A DNA stretch of 64,000 bases from Phocaeicola faecium (lineage in GTDB: Bacteria; Bacteroidota; Bacteroidia; Bacteroidales; Bacteroidaceae). Positions 16,733 to 25,284 of this stretch are shown here, in pieces (the first letter of the stretch is position 1; each line of letters opens with the position of its first letter). A program made the translations under genes and the position numbers. The stretch lies in NCBI RefSeq assembly GCF_014837055.1, contig NZ_JACSPQ010000005.1:128735-192734 (forward strand), in the 5' to 3' direction. The notes beneath the pieces are model-generated. The model did no database searches, was not told the origin of the DNA, and saw only the letters and a list, made by a program, of their open reading frames with translations.

Positions 16733-17896
16733 ATGAAGTATGATTTCGATGAAGTGATTTCCCGCCGGGGGACGCTTTCTTATAAATGGGACAGTGCGAC
16801 GGACGCAGAGGTATTGCCCCTGTGGGTGGCTGATATGGATTTCCGTACGTCGCCTGCCATCATCGAGGCTTTGCAGCGGCGTGTTGCTCACGGTATATTC
16901 GGATATACGCGCGTTCCGGATGCTTATTATCAGGCGGTGACGAACTGGTTTGCTCGGCGTCACGGATGGAACATACAGCGTGAGTGGATGATTTATACCT
17001 CAGGGGTAGTGCCGGCTGTGTCGGCAGTAATTAAAGCATTGACCGTTCCCGGTGATAAGGTACTGGTACAGACACCGGTGTATAACTGTTTCTTTTCTTC
17101 TATCCGTAATAATGGATGTACGTTGGCAGCTAGTCCCTTGCTCCGTGTCGGTAATACGTGGCAGATGGACTTTGAGGATCTGGAACGGAAAGCGTCCGAT
17201 CCGGATGTAAAAGTCTTCTTGCTCTGTAATCCCCACAATCCGGTGGGACGGGTTTGGACGCGCGAAGAATTACTGAAAGCAGGAGAAATCTGTTCCCGTC
17301 ACGGCGTAACGGTTGTGTCGGACGAGATTCATTGCGAATTGGTTTATCCGGGACATGCATATACTCCTTTTGCTTCCATATCCGATGACTTCTCTGCACG
17401 CGCTATCGTCTGCATCTCGCCCAGCAAGGCGTTTAACATAGCCGGATTACAGATTGCAAACATCGTAGTTCCGGACGAAGAAGTCCGGCGGAAAATAGAT
17501 AAGGCGATAAACATCAATGAGGTGTGCGATGTAAATCCTTTCGGTGTAACGGCTACCATCGCTGCTTATACCGAAGGTGAGGAATGGTTGAACCAGTTGC
17601 TCGTTTACCTTCAGGCTAATTATAAATGGATGCAAGATTATTGTCGTACCCATTTGCCTGATTTCCCGATAAGCGATTTGGAAGGCACGTATTTGGTATG
17701 GATGGATTGTTCGATACTCCATAAGACCTCTGACGTGCTGGAACAAGAACTGCTGGACGAAAGTAAGCTGTGGCTGAATGCCGGAACCATGTACGGGGCA
17801 GAGGGCGAAGGGTTCATGCGGTGGAATATAGCTTGTCCGCGCTCGGTATTGGCAGAGGGGCTGGAGCGATTCCGCAGTTATGTGTATGGCAAATAG
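16733..17896 (+). CDS. PatB/MalY-type C-S lyase aminotransferase
   Basis: 387 residues, a fold-type I PLP enzyme of the MalY/PatB group. Visible features are 'LPLWVADMDFRTSPAI' near the N-terminus, 'LCNPHNPVGRVW' with the PLP-contacting Asn, and the Schiff-base lysine in 'SPSKAFNIAGLQ' (about residue 231). Members cleave cystathionine or cysteine conjugates to give homocysteine or thiols, pyruvate and ammonia. Second gene of the DUF3737 operon. Confidence 0.88.
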   Translation: MKYDFDEVISRRGTLSYKWDSATDAEVLPLWVADMDFRTSPAIIEALQRRVAHGIFGYTRVPDAYYQAVTNWFARRHGWNIQREWMIYTSGVVPAVSAVIKALTVPGDKVLVQTPVYNCFFSSIRNNGCTLAASPLLRVGNTWQMDFEDLERKASDPDVKVFLLCNPHNPVGRVWTREELLKAGEICSRHGVTVVSDEIHCELVYPGHAYTPFASISDDFSARAIVCISPSKAFNIAGLQIANIVVPDEEVRRKIDKAININEVCDVNPFGVTATIAAYTEGEEWLNQLLVYLQANYKWMQDYCRTHLPDFPISDLEGTYLVWMDCSILHKTSDVLEQELLDESKLWLNAGTMYGAEGEGFMRWNIACPRSVLAEGLERFRSYVYGK

Positions 17897-17938
17897 TTCT
17901 TAACTGTTGGTTTTGAAGCAGAATGCCTCTTGTGTTGA

Positions 17939-17970
17939 TTTGCTTTTTTAGAAGGGATTCTTTATTTTTG
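17939..17970 (+). promoter_or_regulatory. Bacteroides-type promoter of the TerB/DnaJ gene
   Basis: TTTG at 17939-17942, a 20-base spacer and TATTTTTG at 17963-17970, matching the consensus in both boxes. The start codon is 23 bases further. Confidence 0.75.
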
Positions 17971-17993
17971 CTGCAAATTAAATAAAGATAGTT

Positions 17994-18779
17994 ATGGGAT
18001 TTGGAAAATGGATTGGCGGAATCATGGGATTTATGGCTGGAGGCCCTTTAGGTGCGTTGGCGGGCTTTGCCTTAGGTTCTTGGTTTGATAAAGCAACCGA
18101 CCTTTCCGGGCAGGCTGCCGAAGGGACGGGCAATAACAACGGTTATGGAGGATACGCCGGACAGCGGAACAGTTTCCTTTTTTCGATGTTGGTGATGGCT
18201 TCATATATTATCCGTGCCGACGGGCGTGTAATGCACAGCGAAATGGAGTTTGTCCGACAGTTTTTACGGGTGAACTTCGGTGAAGCTGCCGTGGCGGAAG
18301 GCGAGCAAATCTTATTAAACCTTTTTGAAGAGCGTAAACGCATAGAACAGACCGATGCGATGGCGTTTAAGAGAACCATTCGCGATTGCGGGGCTCAGAT
18401 TGCAGCCAACCTGACTTACGAAGAACGCTTGCAGTTGTTAGGCTTTTTGGTGAAGATAGCCCAAAGTGATGGAAACGTCTGTCAGGCAGAAATCGATGCA
18501 CTGAAAGAAGTAACGCTGGCGATAGGACTTTCGCTGAAAGAGGTTGAATCGATGCTCAGTTTAAGAGGCGATTCGCTGGAGGATGCTTACAAAGTTCTTG
18601 AAATTGAACCTACAGCAACGAACGACGAGGTGCGTGCCGCTTATCGTCGCTTGGCGCTGAAACATCATCCTGACCGCGTGGCTACACTTGGAGAAGATAT
18701 CCGTAAGGCGGCAGAAGAGAAATTCCAGCTAATCAACAATGCTAAAGAACGGATTTACAAGGCAAGAGGCATGAAGTGA
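17994..18779 (+). CDS. TerB- and DnaJ-domain protein (DjlA-like)
   Basis: 261 residues. The N-terminus is glycine-rich and hydrophobic ('GGIMGFMAGGPLGALAGFALG', about 8-28, quoted in part), probably a membrane-associated segment. A TerB-like helical domain spans about 55-175, and a J domain covers about 195-261 with the HPD motif at 225-227. The order matches the DjlA co-chaperone type, which recruits DnaK at the membrane. Preceded by a consensus promoter and followed by a strong hairpin, so monocistronic. Confidence 0.85.
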   Translation: MGFGKWIGGIMGFMAGGPLGALAGFALGSWFDKATDLSGQAAEGTGNNNGYGGYAGQRNSFLFSMLVMASYIIRADGRVMHSEMEFVRQFLRVNFGEAAVAEGEQILLNLFEERKRIEQTDAMAFKRTIRDCGAQIAANLTYEERLQLLGFLVKIAQSDGNVCQAEIDALKEVTLAIGLSLKEVESMLSLRGDSLEDAYKVLEIEPTATNDEVRAAYRRLALKHHPDRVATLGEDIRKAAEEKFQLINNAKERIYKARGMK

Positions 18780-18808
18780 CAGTTACATGCCGGATAACGG
18801 AATTTATA

Positions 18809-18862
18809 GCCCGTATACTTTGAAAGATAAAAGCTGTTGTTTCAAAGTATATGGGCATTTTT
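18809..18862 (+). terminator. Terminator after the TerB/DnaJ gene
   Basis: A 17-bp stem (18809-18825 with 18840-18856, one G-T pair), then ATTTTTAT. Confidence 0.75.
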
Positions 18863-19004
18863 ATGTACACCCGTCGGTAAAAACCGTGCTACGTCCGGTG
18901 TTCAGCCAATCATATCCCATAGAAGAATCGTTTCTGTTGATAACTTTTTTAGACAGGATATAGAATGTTTCTGCCTAAAAACATAGTTTAGTAACACGAA
19001 ACTT

Positions 19005-19038
19005 TTTGTTGCTTTTCCCGATTATAATCCTTAATTTG
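19005..19038 (+). promoter_or_regulatory. Probable promoter of the EF-G paralogue
   Basis: TTTG at 19005-19008 and TTAATTTG at 19031-19038 (7 of 8 -7 positions) with a 22-base gap, one above the usual range. The imperfect match would fit a gene needing an activator. Confidence 0.45.
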
Positions 19039-19102
19039 CGCCTCGTTAAATTTGAGATATGAAAAGCATATCCTTTCGTTACTAACTAATTTATGAAATA
19101 CC

Positions 19103-21262
19103 ATGAAAGTATATCAAACCAATGAAATTAAAAACATTGCCCTTCTCGGTAATGATGGCGCAGGTAAAACCACCCTCACAGAGGCTTTACTCTATGAGAG
19201 TGGTATTATAAAACGTCGCGGCAGAATTACTGCCAAAAATACGGTAAGCGATTATTTCCCGGTAGAACAAGAATATGGTTACTCGGTTTTTTCTACGGTT
19301 TATCATGTAGAGTGGAACGGTAAAAAACTGAACATTATCGACTGTCCGGGAAGTGACGATTTTGTGGGAGCGGCTATTACGGCGCTGAACGTTACGGATA
19401 CTGCCATTTTGTTGCTTAATGGTCAGTATGGTCCGGAAGTCGGTACTCAAAATCATTTCCGATATACAGAGAAATTGGGTAAACCGGTTATTTTCCTTGT
19501 TAACCAGTTGGATAGCGAGAAGTGTGACTTCGATAATGTGCTTGAACGGTTAAAAGAAAATTACGGTTCTAAAGTTGTTCCGGTTCAGTATCCGCTGGCT
19601 ACGGGTCCGGACTTCAATTCATTGATTGATGTACTTTTGATGAAAAAATATTCATGGGGTCCCGAAGGAGGTGCTCCTACCATCGAACCGGTTCCGGAAG
19701 AGGAAATGGAAAAAGCACAGGCTTGGCATAAAGTGCTTGTTGAAGCTGCTGCCGAACACGATGAAACGCTGATGGAGAAATTCTTCGAATCAGAATCGCT
19801 TACCGAAGATGAAATGCGCGAAGGAATCCGTAAAGGGCTGGCTGCGCGCGGTATGTTCCCCGTATTCTGCGTGTGTGCAGGCAAGGATATGGGTGTTCGC
19901 CGGTTGATGGAATTTTTAGGCAATGTGGTTCCGTTTGTCGATGAGATGCCTACGGTTTTCAATACACGCGGTATCCCCGTTCCGCCTGATGCCAACGGAC
20001 CTACTTCGCTGTATTTCTTCAAAACAGCGGTTGAACCGCATATCGGCGATGTTCAGTATTTCAAGGTGATGAGTGGAACTGTTCACGAAGGGGACGATTT
20101 GACTAATGCCGATAGAGGTTCGAAGGAACGCATGGCACAGCTTTATGTATGCGCCGGAGCTAATCGTGAAAAAGTAGACGAACTGCGTGCCGGAGACATC
20201 GGTTGTACAGTGAAGCTGAAAGACGTAAAAACAGGAAATACCCTGAACGGAAAAGATTGCGATAACCGTTTCAACTTTATTAAATATCCTAACTCGAAAT
20301 ATACTCGCGCAATCAAACCAGTCAATGAAGCCGATACGGAAAAGATGATGGCGGTATTGAACCGTATGCGTGAGGAAGACCCGACGTGGGTAGTAGAACA
20401 ATCAAAAGAACTGAAGCAGATTTTAGTTCACGGACAGGGAGAATTCCACTTGCGTACTTTGAAATGGCGTTTGGAAAACAATGAAAAGTTGCAAGTACAG
20501 TTCTATGAACCCAAAATCCCTTATCGTGAAACAATTACCAAAGCAGCACGTGCAGACTATCGTCATAAGAAACAGTCGGGAGGTGCAGGACAGTTCGGCG
20601 AAGTTCATCTTATTGTAGAACCTTACTACGAAGGAATGCCCGCTCCGGAAGTATATAAGTTTAATGGACAGGAATTTAAGATGAACGTAAAAAGTACCGA
20701 AACCATTGATTTGGAATGGGGCGGCAAGTTGGTATTTGTTAACAGTGTAGTAGGTGGAGCCATTGATACACGCTTTATGCCGGCTATCCTGAAAGGTATT
20801 ATGAGCCGCATGGAGCAAGGTCCGCTTACCGGTTCGTATGCCCGCGATGTTCGCGTAATCGTTTACGACGGAAAGATGCACCCCGTAGACTCTAACGAAA
20901 TTTCGTTCATGCTGGCAGGTCGTCATGCTTTCAGTGATGCCTTTAAAAACGCAGGACCGAAGATTCTGGAACCGATTTACGATGTGGAAGTGTTCTGTCC
21001 GAGCGACAAGTTGGGCGATGTAATGAGCGATATGCAAGGACGCCGAGGCATGATTATGGGTATGAGCAGCGAAAAAGGCTATGAAAAGCTGGTTGCAAAA
21101 GTTCCGTTGAAAGAAATGTCTAATTATTCAACGTCATTAAGCTCACTCACAGGAGGCCGTGCATCTTTCATTATGAAATTTGCCAGCTACGAACTTGTTC
21201 CGGCAGACGTTCAGGCTAAACTGATAAAAGAGTTTGAAGAACAAGAAAAAGAAGAAGCATGA
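19103..21262 (+). CDS. fusA2: EF-G paralogue lacking the catalytic histidine
   Basis: 719 residues with the full EF-G domain order. The P-loop is intact ('GNDGAGKTT', 16-24) and G4 reads NQLD (134-137). G3, normally DTPGH, reads 'DCPGS' (80-84): the catalytic His is Ser84. G2, normally RGITI, reads YGYSV (58-62). Published work on the Bacteroides thetaiotaomicron paralogue EF-G2, as I recall, reported translocation without GTP hydrolysis and induction under carbon starvation by the regulator Cur. This protein fits that paralogue. It would bind ribosomes in the cytoplasm and support slow translation in starvation (by analogy). Confidence 0.88.
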   Translation: MKVYQTNEIKNIALLGNDGAGKTTLTEALLYESGIIKRRGRITAKNTVSDYFPVEQEYGYSVFSTVYHVEWNGKKLNIIDCPGSDDFVGAAITALNVTDTAILLLNGQYGPEVGTQNHFRYTEKLGKPVIFLVNQLDSEKCDFDNVLERLKENYGSKVVPVQYPLATGPDFNSLIDVLLMKKYSWGPEGGAPTIEPVPEEEMEKAQAWHKVLVEAAAEHDETLMEKFFESESLTEDEMREGIRKGLAARGMFPVFCVCAGKDMGVRRLMEFLGNVVPFVDEMPTVFNTRGIPVPPDANGPTSLYFFKTAVEPHIGDVQYFKVMSGTVHEGDDLTNADRGSKERMAQLYVCAGANREKVDELRAGDIGCTVKLKDVKTGNTLNGKDCDNRFNFIKYPNSKYTRAIKPVNEADTEKMMAVLNRMREEDPTWVVEQSKELKQILVHGQGEFHLRTLKWRLENNEKLQVQFYEPKIPYRETITKAARADYRHKKQSGGAGQFGEVHLIVEPYYEGMPAPEVYKFNGQEFKMNVKSTETIDLEWGGKLVFVNSVVGGAIDTRFMPAILKGIMSRMEQGPLTGSYARDVRVIVYDGKMHPVDSNEISFMLAGRHAFSDAFKNAGPKILEPIYDVEVFCPSDKLGDVMSDMQGRRGMIMGMSSEKGYEKLVAKVPLKEMSNYSTSLSSLTGGRASFIMKFASYELVPADVQAKLIKEFEEQEKEEA

Positions 21263-21298
21263 TTTAGAAAAATTATATCTGTCAGATTAGTTTGAGAA

Positions 21299-21340
21299 AA
21301 AGGTATTGTCGTACGCAGTCAAACGGCAATACCTTTATTT
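21299..21340 (+). terminator. Terminator of fusA2
   Basis: A 10-bp stem AAAGGTATTG / CAATACCTTT followed by a T-rich tail. Confidence 0.75.
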
Positions 21341-21441
21341 GCTATATATAGAGCTGGCATTTGAAAGAATAAGGGCGTGTTAATTTGTGGTCAGGACAGA
21401 ACATATCTTGTTTAACCGATCTTAAACAAATGCGCCATTCT

Positions 21442-21472
21442 TTTGCTTTTGTTTAATTTTTTATTATTTTTG
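21442..21472 (+). promoter_or_regulatory. Bacteroides-type promoter of the two-component operon
   Basis: TTTG at 21442-21445, a 19-base spacer and TATTTTTG at 21465-21472; both boxes match the consensus. Confidence 0.75.
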
Positions 21473-21611
21473 CACGAAAACAAGGCTGTGAGGACTTTTA
21501 AGTTTGTAAAATCTAATGTTAGAAGGAATATTCAGTTAATATTAGAAAATCGTGGATTAAAACTTGTTAAGTCCGGTATCAGTTAGGAATTAGGCTGTTA
21601 ATTTTGCCTGC

Positions 21612-23159
21612 ATGAAAAAGTCTACTATTTGGATATTAGGAATTGTAATGGGACTGTCTTTTCTCAGTTTGCTTTACTTGCAAGTGAGTTATATTGAAGA
21701 GATGGTCAAAATGCGGCGTGGACAGTTCGAAGAGAATGTAAACCGTAGTTTAGGAAAGGCTGTACATAATCTGGAACTGGTAGAAACAAAGAAGTATTTA
21801 GAGAAAGACGTGGCTGCTCAAGAAAGAGCAATGCAACTGTCACAACAGTTGGAACAGCAGAGTAACAATCGGGTGATTGAACACCGGCAATATACCGTAA
21901 CTTCTCCCGACGGAACAATGCTCTCTTCTTTCGAAATGAAAACAGTAACCAACAGCCGTCCTTCTAACGTGCCGAAAGTAACATTTTCGACAGGGAAAAA
22001 TATAGCACAGACTTCACGTGCCTTGCAAGAGATACTGAAAGAACGTTATGTGTACCAACGCGCGTTGCTCGATGAAGTCGTATATAACATTCTTTATACA
22101 GCAAGCGATAAGCCCTTGAAAGAACGCATTAACTTTAAGCAGTTAGACCATTTCCTGAAATCGGAACTGTTTAATAACGGGATAGACCTTCCTTATCATT
22201 TCTCGGTGACCGACCGCGATGGAAAAGAAGTATACCGCTGTTCGGATTACATTTATAATGATGAAAAGGTTTATTCACGTTTGCTGTTCGAAAAAGACCC
22301 ACCGGCAAAAATGGGGTTTGTGAACATCTTCTTTCCCACGATGGATGATTATATCTTCAGCTCGGTTCGGTTTATGATTCCGTCTTTGATTTTTACATTG
22401 GTGTTATTGGTAACGTTTATCTTTACCATTTATATTATTTTCCGTCAGAAGAAGCTGACCGAAATAAAAAACGATTTCATCAATAACATGACACATGAGT
22501 TTAAGACTCCTATATCTACAATATCTTTGGCAGCTCAGATGTTGAACGACCCCGCTGTGGCAAAGTCGCCGGTGATGTTTAAACACATTTCGGGCGTGAT
22601 AAATGACGAAACAAAACGTTTGCGCTTTCAGGTAGAAAAAGTATTGCAGATGTCGATGTTTGAACGGCAGAGTGTGACCCTGAAGAAAAAAGAAGTCGAC
22701 GCCAATGAGTTGATAAATGGGGTAGTAAATACATTCCGTTTGAAAGTTGAAAAATGCGGAGGAACACTTGAAGCCGAACTAAATGCCGAAGATCCTGTTA
22801 TCTTTGTAGACGAAATGCATTTTACAAACGTTATATTTAATTTGCTGGATAACGCGGTAAAATACAAAAAGCCGGAGGGCGATATAGCCTTGAAGGTGAA
22901 AACATGGAATGAATCAGGCAAACTGTACATAAGTATAGAAGATAACGGAATCGGTATCAAGAAAGAAAACCTGAAAAAGATATTTGATAAGTTCTACCGT
23001 GTTCATACCGGAAACCGTCACGATGTGAAAGGATTCGGACTTGGACTGGCGTATGTGAAGAAAATCATTACAGACCACAAAGGTACGATTCGCGCCGAGA
23101 GTGAGCTGAATGTAGGAACTAAGTTTATTATTGTATTACCTTTATTTAAAGACGAATAG
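21612..23159 (+). CDS. rprX: Sensor histidine kinase, probable RprX
   Basis: 515 residues: a membrane segment at about 6-25, a periplasmic domain to about 250, a second membrane segment at about 255-277, then the HisKA domain with phospho-accepting His295 ('MTHEFKTP') and the HATPase domain ('LLDNAVKY' N box, 'DNGIGI' G1, 'GFGLGLAYVK' G2). It phosphorylates the response regulator encoded one base downstream. Length, N-terminus and pairing fit RprX/RprY of Bacteroides fragilis, a system linked to tetracycline-resistance regulation; the name is from memory. Confidence 0.85.
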   Translation: MKKSTIWILGIVMGLSFLSLLYLQVSYIEEMVKMRRGQFEENVNRSLGKAVHNLELVETKKYLEKDVAAQERAMQLSQQLEQQSNNRVIEHRQYTVTSPDGTMLSSFEMKTVTNSRPSNVPKVTFSTGKNIAQTSRALQEILKERYVYQRALLDEVVYNILYTASDKPLKERINFKQLDHFLKSELFNNGIDLPYHFSVTDRDGKEVYRCSDYIYNDEKVYSRLLFEKDPPAKMGFVNIFFPTMDDYIFSSVRFMIPSLIFTLVLLVTFIFTIYIIFRQKKLTEIKNDFINNMTHEFKTPISTISLAAQMLNDPAVAKSPVMFKHISGVINDETKRLRFQVEKVLQMSMFERQSVTLKKKEVDANELINGVVNTFRLKVEKCGGTLEAELNAEDPVIFVDEMHFTNVIFNLLDNAVKYKKPEGDIALKVKTWNESGKLYISIEDNGIGIKKENLKKIFDKFYRVHTGNRHDVKGFGLGLAYVKKIITDHKGTIRAESELNVGTKFIIVLPLFKDE

Positions 23160-23160
23160 T

Positions 23161-23856
23161 ATGGACGAAAAATTACGTATTTTATTATGCGAAGACGATG
23201 AAAATCTTGGCATGTTATTGAGAGAATATTTGCAGGCAAAGGGGTATGCTGCCGACCTTTGTCCGGATGGGGAAGTGGGCTATAAAACTTTCTTGAAGAA
23301 CAAATATGATTTGTGTGTGCTTGATGTAATGATGCCGCGCAAAGACGGCTTTACGCTGGCTCAGGAAATCCGTCAGGCAAATGCGGAAATTCCTATTATT
23401 TTCCTGACGGCAAAAACGCTGAAAGAAGATATTCTGGAAGGTTTTAAAATCGGTGCAGACGATTACATCACGAAACCATTCAGTATGGAAGAGCTGACTT
23501 TCCGTATCGAAGCTATTCTGCGCCGTGTACGTGGAAAACGGAACAAGGAAAGCAACATTTATAAGATAGGACGTTTCACGTTTGATACACAAAAACAGAT
23601 TCTTTCTATCGGCGATAAGCAGACCAAGTTGACAACAAAAGAATCAGAATTGTTAGGACTGTTGTGTGCACATGCAAACGAAATCTTGCAGCGCGACTTT
23701 GCCTTGAAAACCATTTGGATTGACGACAATTACTTCAATGCAAGAAGTATGGATGTGTATATCACTAAACTGCGTAAGCATTTGAAAGAAGATGATTCAA
23801 TCGAAATCATCAATATTCACGGAAAGGGATATAAGTTGATTACTCCCGAAGAATAA
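23161..23856 (+). CDS. rprY: OmpR-family response regulator, probable RprY
   Basis: 231 residues: a receiver domain with acidic pocket near 11-13, phospho-acceptor Asp55 ('VLDVMMP') and Lys105 ('ITKPF'), then an OmpR-type winged helix ('LTTKESELLGLL', 'DVYITKLRKHL', 'NIHGKGYKL'). Start placed at ATG 23161, one base after the kinase stop; an open extension of ten codons overlaps the kinase. Cytoplasmic DNA-binding partner of the sensor. Confidence 0.88.
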   Translation: MDEKLRILLCEDDENLGMLLREYLQAKGYAADLCPDGEVGYKTFLKNKYDLCVLDVMMPRKDGFTLAQEIRQANAEIPIIFLTAKTLKEDILEGFKIGADDYITKPFSMEELTFRIEAILRRVRGKRNKESNIYKIGRFTFDTQKQILSIGDKQTKLTTKESELLGLLCAHANEILQRDFALKTIWIDDNYFNARSMDVYITKLRKHLKEDDSIEIINIHGKGYKLITPEE

Positions 23857-23881
23857 TGGATTTCTGGCTGTAAGCGGAAAT

Positions 23882-23917
23882 AAAAAAGCCCGGTACACGA
23901 ACATACCGGGCTTTTTT
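23882..23917. terminator. Bidirectional terminator after the two-component operon
   Basis: A 14-bp perfect stem with A6 and T6 arms (AAAAAAGCCCGGTA / TACCGGGCTTTTTT) and an 8-base loop. It can serve both the response regulator gene and the small minus-strand gene. Confidence 0.9.
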
Positions 23918-23943
23918 ATTGCTCTGAAACTTTACTTGATAAG

Positions 23944-24120
23944 TTACTCTGTAATGCGTTTATTGATAATGATATGAGCAAGTAATCCGACAACAACTAA
24001 TAACAGCGATGTGCCCAACGTTGTATTGTCATTAACATTACCATTAACGAAGCAGAGGATCAGGATGATTGCACCCACTATCACCAAAATCACTCCTAAA
24101 TTCTTTAACAAGGTTTTCAT
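23944..24120 (-). CDS. 58-residue two-helix membrane protein
   Basis: An ORF of 58 codons, start ATG at 24120 and stop at 23944. It has a basic start (MKTLLKNLG), a hydrophobic helix at about 10-25, a short polar loop 'VNGNVNDNTT' (25-34), a second hydrophobic helix at about 36-52 and a tail 'NKRITE'. Small two-helix proteins of this shape are common in Bacteroides and unnamed. It ends at the shared terminator, which supports real transcription. Confidence 0.7.
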   Translation of the reverse strand: MKTLLKNLGVILVIVGAIILILCFVNGNVNDNTTLGTSLLLVVVGLLAHIIINKRITE

Positions 24121-24666
24121 GTGTGTTTTCTATTTTATGGTTTAATTTATTCATTATTACAAATTAAAGCATAATTCTTTAATGAACGAAATTATTTCAT
24201 GAAAAAAACAGAATATTAAGCAAATATCTTTCTTCTGAAACGATCTTCTGTAAGAGTCTGCTTAAAATTTCCGGCTAAATTTCAAGGGGAGGAGGCATAA
24301 ACTCCTCCGTCTGCCATGAAAAAATGCAACATCGGCTTTATTGTTTCAATCCGGTGCGTCGCCCGATATGATTCGGGAGGATTGTTCGTTTATGCCGCTT
24401 GCTCAAACGTTGTGCGCCTTGTTCGGAAGCCTGAAAACACTACCCGAAAAGCGGGTCGGTTCTATGGGTAGAACCGGGCAACTCATCCGTTAGAAATGAC
24501 CAACACTAACGGTAGCGTTTGGACCGGCATAACAGAAGGGATTTTCTCCCCTGTGTTTCCGCAAACAAGAGGCATTATGGAGTTCCGGTGTCCGACATAA
24601 AGCGGATGGAGTGAAATAAGTACAGATAAAGATACTTAATCGGAAAATTTAAACAGGCTCTAAGTT
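24121..24666. other. Non-coding interval with repeat B
   Basis: 546 bases without a gene. Contents: an AT-rich stretch that should hold the promoter of the 58-residue gene, a hairpin GGAGGAG/CTCCTCC at 24288-24308 with no T tract, repeat copy B, and the 18-mer at 24640-24657 shared with 14228-14245. Confidence 0.6.
24402..24523 (+). repeat. Intergenic 122-bp repeat, copy B
   Basis: Bounded by CTCAAAC and GTTTGGA. It contains the perfect hairpin GGTTCTATGGGTAGAACC (7-bp stem, loop TGGG) and CACTAACGGTAG near the right end. Aligned without gaps to copy C over its whole length. Confidence 0.85.
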
Positions 24667-25113
24667 TTATTCTTTTGTGTTGGTAAATATTTTGCGTAGA
24701 ACTTCTTGGCTGACTTTCAGTTCTTCAATCGTTAATCCGTGTAACGCCTCCCGCAGGGTTTTGTTGGCAATGTGGCGCGCTTTCCCCTCCAGTCCTTTCC
24801 CTTTTTGGGTCAAATGGATTTTGTTGGTACGCCGGTCTTTGGGATTTGCCGTGCGCACCACCAACTGTTGGCGTTCCATGTTGTCAATAAGTCGAGTCAT
24901 GCTCGGCTTGTCTTTAAACGTGGCATTACATAACTCTTGCTGGGGAACGCCATCTTTTTCCCATAAATAAAGTAAAACAGTCCATTGTTCAGGGGTAATG
25001 TCAAGTCCGTTTTGGCGGAAGTTGCGGTTTAGTTTTCGGTTGATAGCAGCAGAGACCTTGCCATTAAGGATGGCGAAAATAAGCTGTATGTCGAAATTGA
25101 ATTGTTCAATCAT
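24667..25113 (-). CDS. MarR-family transcriptional regulator
   Basis: 148 residues with the winged helix of MarR: recognition region 'QELCNATFKDKPSMTRLIDNME' (about 76-97, quoted in part) and wing 'NPKDRRTNKIHLT' with the conserved DRR. It likely binds DNA as a dimer and responds to a small ligand; the target is unknown. It is divergent from the rpsF operon, with its own -7 box TATCTTTG at 25138-25145 on the minus strand. Confidence 0.9.
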   Translation of the reverse strand: MIEQFNFDIQLIFAILNGKVSAAINRKLNRNFRQNGLDITPEQWTVLLYLWEKDGVPQQELCNATFKDKPSMTRLIDNMERQQLVVRTANPKDRRTNKIHLTQKGKGLEGKARHIANKTLREALHGLTIEELKVSQEVLRKIFTNTKE

Positions 25114-25206
25114 TCGTCTTTGTCATTTAAATAATTACAAAGATACATATCTTTCATAAAAGCCCCCTTGTTTTAAGATTCTTTTTGCATAAAAAGTGGA
25201 TAAAGG

Positions 25207-25237
25207 TTTGTTTGTTAGAGAAAAAGTCGTACCTTTG
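25207..25237 (+). promoter_or_regulatory. Promoter of the rpsF-rpsR-rplI operon
   Basis: TTTG at 25207-25210, a 19-base spacer and TACCTTTG at 25230-25237. The leader is about 40 bases and AT-rich. Confidence 0.8.
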
Positions 25238-25284
25238 CGCCGCAAATAAAATTTTAATATTAATAATTTAATTAACGAATAAGT

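Larger units (their letters stand above)
18780..19102. other. Non-coding interval upstream of the EF-G paralogue
   Basis: 323 bases: a hairpin ending the TerB/DnaJ transcript (18809-18862), then about 140 bases with no recognised element, then the promoter at 19005-19038 and a leader of about 60 bases. The leader has an out-of-frame ATG at 19093 opening a 10-codon frame that overlaps the real start. Confidence 0.55.
21263..21611. other. Non-coding interval between fusA2 and the sensor kinase
   Basis: 349 bases: a terminator (21299-21340), a consensus promoter (21442-21472) and a leader of about 130 bases. The leader holds an imperfect long-range inverted repeat, GGACTTTTAAGTTT (from about 21493) with AAACTTGTTAAGTCC (ending near 21575), which may fold; no known riboswitch is recognised. 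Confidence 0.55.
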
